From the NCBI GenBank assembly GCA_023426435.1, contig JAFAAS010000164.1, positions 1 to 44,105 on the forward strand: DNA of 44,105 bases. The letters run 5' to 3'. Under the pieces are notes generated by a model. That model saw only the letters and a program-made list of their open reading frames with translations, was not told where the DNA came from and did not search any database. This DNA is from Verrucomicrobiota bacterium. GTDB lineage: Bacteria > Verrucomicrobiota > Verrucomicrobiia > Opitutales > Opitutaceae. This document shows positions 41,726 to 44,105 of the stretch, piece after piece; position 1 is the stretch's first letter; every line of letters begins with the position of its first letter. A program made the translations under genes and the position numbers.

Positions 41726-42814
41726 ATGCGGATTGGCGTGCCGAGAGAGATCAAGGTCGGAGAGACGCGGGTTTCGATGACGCCGAGCTTGTGTCGGCGA
41801 TGCGTGAAGTTGGGAGCGCGGGTGATGGTGGAACGCGGAGCGGGGGCGAGTGCGGGATTTTCGGATACGGAGTATCGCGCGGCGGGTGCGACGATGGTTG
41901 CGTCCGCGGAAAAAGTGTGGGGTGCGGCGGATCTGGTTTTGAAGGTGAAGGAGCCGATGCCGGAGGAATACGAGCGTCTGCGGGGAGGGCAGACGCTGTT
42001 CACGTATCTGCATCTGGCGGCGGGCGCGGAGCTGGCGCGGGTGTTGATGAGGAAGCAGGTGTTGGGAATCGCGTATGAAACGGTGGAAGGAGCGGACGGA
42101 CAGTTTCCGTTGTTGAAGCCGATGTCGCAGATTGCGGGGCGGCTCTCGATTCAGATCGGAGCGTATTTCCTGCAGACGCAGCACGGAGGATCGGGCGTAT
42201 TGCTGGGCGGGATACCGGGGACGATGCCGGGGCATGTCGTGGTGGTGGGGGCGGGAAATTCGGGCGCGCACGCGGTGCAAATGGCGGTTGGGATGGGAGC
42301 GCGGGTAACGGCTCTCGATGTCGATCCGCGCAAACTGGAGGCGCTCGATGCGGAGTATCGCGGACGCGTGGTCACGTTGATGTCGAATCCCGGAAACATT
42401 GAGCGCGCGGTAGAGGATGCGGATTTGTTGATCGGTGCCGTGCTGATACCGGCGGCGAAGGCACCGACGGTGGTGACCCGGAAGATGGTCGCGCGGATGC
42501 GGCCGGGCAGCGTGATCGTGGATATCGCGATCGACCAAGGCGGTTGCATCGAAACGGTGCGTCCGACGTCGCACGAGGAGCCGGTGTATCGGGAAAGTGG
42601 AGTCATTCACTATGCGGTGCCAAACATGCCGGCGCTGGTTGGAAGAACCTCAACGCTCGCGCTGACGCAGGCGACGGAGCCTTATGTTGCGATGTTGGTG
42701 GAGAGAGGTGTCGAGCGGGCGCTCGAGGAGCATCCGGGGCTCGCGCGCGGTGTGAACACACGTGGCGGCGAGGTGGTTTATGAGGCGGTGGCTCGGGCGC
42801 TGGGGATTCGATAA
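41726..42814 (+). CDS. ald: alanine dehydrogenase
   Basis: 362 residues from the ATG at 41726, which gives the family start MRIGVPREIKVGETRVSMTP. It reversibly oxidises L-alanine to pyruvate and ammonia with NAD. The substrate lysine and histidine are in VLKVKEP and TYLHLAAG; the NAD-binding glycine loop reads VVVGAGNSGAHAV, followed by the next strand VTALDVD. Further landmarks are SQIAGRLSIQIGAYFLQ, GGIPGTMPGH, and YAVPNMPALVGRTSTLALT. Length is normal (about 370). Upstream lies the 19-base palindrome also found twice before the convergent response-regulator gene, so the two genes are probably under the same control. Directly after its stop comes a 7-base tandem repeat. Confidence 0.95.
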   Translation: MRIGVPREIKVGETRVSMTPSLCRRCVKLGARVMVERGAGASAGFSDTEYRAAGATMVASAEKVWGAADLVLKVKEPMPEEYERLRGGQTLFTYLHLAAGAELARVLMRKQVLGIAYETVEGADGQFPLLKPMSQIAGRLSIQIGAYFLQTQHGGSGVLLGGIPGTMPGHVVVVGAGNSGAHAVQMAVGMGARVTALDVDPRKLEALDAEYRGRVVTLMSNPGNIERAVEDADLLIGAVLIPAAKAPTVVTRKMVARMRPGSVIVDIAIDQGGCIETVRPTSHEEPVYRESGVIHYAVPNMPALVGRTSTLALTQATEPYVAMLVERGVERALEEHPGLARGVNTRGGEVVYEAVARALGIR

Positions 42815-42842
42815 GCTCCAAGCGCCAAGATCCAAGCTCCAG
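42815..42842. repeat. heptamer tandem repeat after ald
   Basis: Four units GCTCCAA, GCGCCAA, GATCCAA and GCTCCAG follow each other without gaps, starting at the base after the ald stop. They look like a micro-repeat of the kind scattered through verrucomicrobial genomes (from memory). Confidence 0.6.
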
Positions 42843-42930
42843 AGAGCGCTCAAATCCCAAATGAGATTCGCACGATCGGCACGGCGCGGCCGCGGCATGC
42901 GGCGGCGGACAGCGGATTGCGCGAGATGAA

Positions 42931-42958
42931 GCCGGCGCGCGCGAGGCGCGCGGCTACA
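42931..42958 (-). repeat. TGTAG-headed palindrome at the response-regulator stop
   Basis: GCGCGC-GAG-GCGCGC (42937-42951) followed by GGCTACAT, which on the reverse strand reads ATGTAGCC. TAG (42956-42954) is the stop codon of the response regulator, as with tsaE at 16775. Confidence 0.5.
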
Positions 42959-43892
42959 TGGGGCCGAGGATTTCCATCGCTTTCAATGCGGCGGCGAGGC
43001 GGGTTTCGACGCCGAGTTTGGCGGTGATGTTTTCGACGTGCTTCTTCACGGTCGCGGGAGCGTTGCCCACGATGATGGCGATTTCGGGGCTCGTCTTACC
43101 TTGGGCGACCCAGAAGAGGATTTCGGCTTCGCGCGGAGTGAGGCCGAGCACGTGGAGCATTTCGGGCGACGGCGGCGGAGCTTTTTCGTCGAGGTAAATC
43201 AACGTGCTGCTCAGTGGGTCGGCTCGGGATGCGGGGGTGAAAACGAGATCGTGGTTCCCGTTCGAAACGGTGAAGCCCTGTGGTGACGTCGCGAGTTGTT
43301 TTGCGACGAAGGCGGGGAGCGACGGACCGGAGTGGGTGGGGAAAAAACGACGAAGTTGTTTCGCGGCGGCGTCGGAAACGAATTGGAGGCGGCCCGTGGA
43401 ATCGACGACGAGGACGGCGCGATCGAGGGACGCCCGCAAGGCGCGTTCGGCGGCGATGCGTTGCTGGATGGCGGCGTCGAGTTGTTCGTTTTGTTCGGAG
43501 AGCTGGCGGTTGCGCTCGCGCAGTTCGAGATGAACGCGTATCCGCGCGAGCACTTCTTCGGGGAAGATGGGTTTGGTGATGTAGTCGGCGGCGCCGAGTT
43601 GGAGGCCGCGGACTTTGTCGACGGGTTCGCCGAGCGCGGTCATGAAGAAGACGGGGATGTCCGCGAATTTCGGATCTGCCTTGATGCGGCGGCAGGTTTC
43701 GAAGCCGTCGATGCCAGGCATCATGACATCGAGCAGGATGAGGTCTGGCGCGATGTTCGGTAGCTCGTCGAGCGCGTGCGTGCCGCTTTCGCTGACGAGG
43801 ATCTTGAAACCATGCTCGCGGAGAAAATCGAAGAGGACGGCGACGTTGTCGGGCACGTCGTCGACGATGAGGATGCGACCGTGACAATTCAT
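42954..43892 (-). CDS. response regulator with REC, PAS-like and LuxR-type DNA-binding domains
   Basis: 312 residues. Residues 1-120 are a receiver domain with Asp12 in the acidic pocket, phospho-acceptor Asp55 (LILLDVMMPGIDGFE) and Lys107 (YITKPIFP). A coiled coil (120-150, LELRERNRQLSEQNEQLDA) leads to a PAS-like region (150-235, RAVLVVDSTGRLQFVSDAA). A LuxR-type helix-turn-helix follows (about 250-305, LGLTPREAEILFWVAQGKT, VKKHVENITAKLG). The middle sensing segment is unusual in a NarL-type regulator, and no histidine kinase is within the window; it may be encoded beyond the right end. Two copies of TGTAAT-N7-ATTACA lie directly upstream of the start, so autoregulation is likely. The last codon and stop come from a palindromic element. 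Confidence 0.9.
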   Translation of the reverse strand: MNCHGRILIVDDVPDNVAVLFDFLREHGFKILVSESGTHALDELPNIAPDLILLDVMMPGIDGFETCRRIKADPKFADIPVFFMTALGEPVDKVRGLQLGAADYITKPIFPEEVLARIRVHLELRERNRQLSEQNEQLDAAIQQRIAAERALRASLDRAVLVVDSTGRLQFVSDAAAKQLRRFFPTHSGPSLPAFVAKQLATSPQGFTVSNGNHDLVFTPASRADPLSSTLIYLDEKAPPPSPEMLHVLGLTPREAEILFWVAQGKTSPEIAIIVGNAPATVKKHVENITAKLGVETRLAAALKAMEILGPM

Positions 43893-43908
43893 GAGGGGAC
43901 CGGAGAGA

Positions 43909-43972
43909 TGTAATTTAATGTGTTACAAGTTGTATGGGTGTGGCGGATGCGGATGTAATATAATGTATTACA
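43909..43972. promoter_or_regulatory. two TGTAAT-N7-ATTACA operators before the response regulator
   Basis: Copy 1 is TGTAAT (43909-43914), a 7-base centre, and GTTACA (43922-43927), one mismatch. Copy 2 is TGTAAT (43954-43959), centre, and ATTACA (43967-43972), perfect. Both continue with AGTTG. Centres are 45 bases apart. They lie 17-80 bases upstream of the regulator start and match the site before ald. Confidence 0.6.
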
Positions 43973-44028
43973 AGTTGGATTGGGTGTTTGAGGCTTGAAA
44001 GGTGGGGGAGGGGTTAGGAGGTGGCGGT

Positions 44029-44071
44029 GGGGGGTGGGGGTGGCGGGGTTGAGTGGGGGCGGGGGGAGGGG
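44029..44071 (+). other. G-run tract with G-quadruplex potential
   Basis: Six runs of four to six G (44029-44034, 44036-44040, 44045-44048, 44055-44059, 44061-44066, 44068-44071) separated by one to six bases satisfy the usual quadruplex rule. The surrounding 100 bases are almost free of C. It lies upstream of the operator pair; I see no start of a gene in the remaining bases. Confidence 0.5.
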
Positions 44072-44105
44072 AGGCGTGGGCGGATTTCGGCGGTGCGGAA
44101 GGAGG

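Overview
The window looks like a chromosomal segment from a GC-rich verrucomicrobial bacterium, most likely of the family Opitutaceae. The basis is gene content and style: secreted carbohydrate enzymes beside PQQ-dehydrogenase, ThuA-like and TIM-barrel proteins, a Gram-negative envelope set, few clear Shine-Dalgarno sites, and many short palindromic intergenic elements. This assignment is an inference; there is no rRNA in the window. I saw no tRNA, CRISPR array, insertion sequence or prophage.

Left part (1-14.2 kb): a carbohydrate-utilisation region. It holds the end of a possible GH97 glycosidase, two tandem secreted paralogues of the dimethylformamidase large-subunit type, a secreted alpha/alpha-toroid protein, an MFS sugar-type transporter, a GH78 alpha-L-rhamnosidase divergent from a LacI-type regulator, and a reverse operon of ThuA-like protein, PQQ dehydrogenase with inserted cytochrome c, and secreted TIM-barrel sugar epimerase/lyase-like protein. 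A LacI-style half-site occurs both between rhamnosidase and regulator and upstream of the thuA-like operon, which suggests joint control.

Middle (14.5-31.5 kb): mostly housekeeping. A 722-residue RG-rich protein of unknown function comes first. Then a reverse run rpmF-plsX-fabH-(BamD-like)-thiL-tsaE, uppP, forward trpD and glmM, a small TPR protein, a reverse three-gene operon with an orphan ParA-type ATPase, an MFS transporter, and a fused Fe(III)-type ABC permease without its partners.

Right part (31.6-44.1 kb): a metal-homeostasis locus in which a DtxR/MntR-type repressor is divergent from an outer-membrane channel and a complete SitABCD/YfeABCD-like Mn/Fe importer, followed by adenine deaminase, itself a Mn-dependent enzyme family. 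A perfect 7+7 bp palindrome sits in the divergent promoter. After a membrane-anchored coiled-coil protein and a fused two-domain transferase come alanine dehydrogenase and a convergent REC-LuxR response regulator. Both are preceded by the same AT-rich palindrome TGTAAT-N7-ATTACA (one copy before ald, two before the regulator), which looks like an undescribed small regulon and is the most specific new signal here.

Two genome-scale patterns overlay the genes. The + strand is G-rich throughout whatever the gene direction, so forward genes favour G-ending and reverse genes C-ending codons; the 722-residue protein departs from this. Short palindromes with a TGTAG head recur in one orientation and in two cases supply the stop codon of the neighbouring gene.
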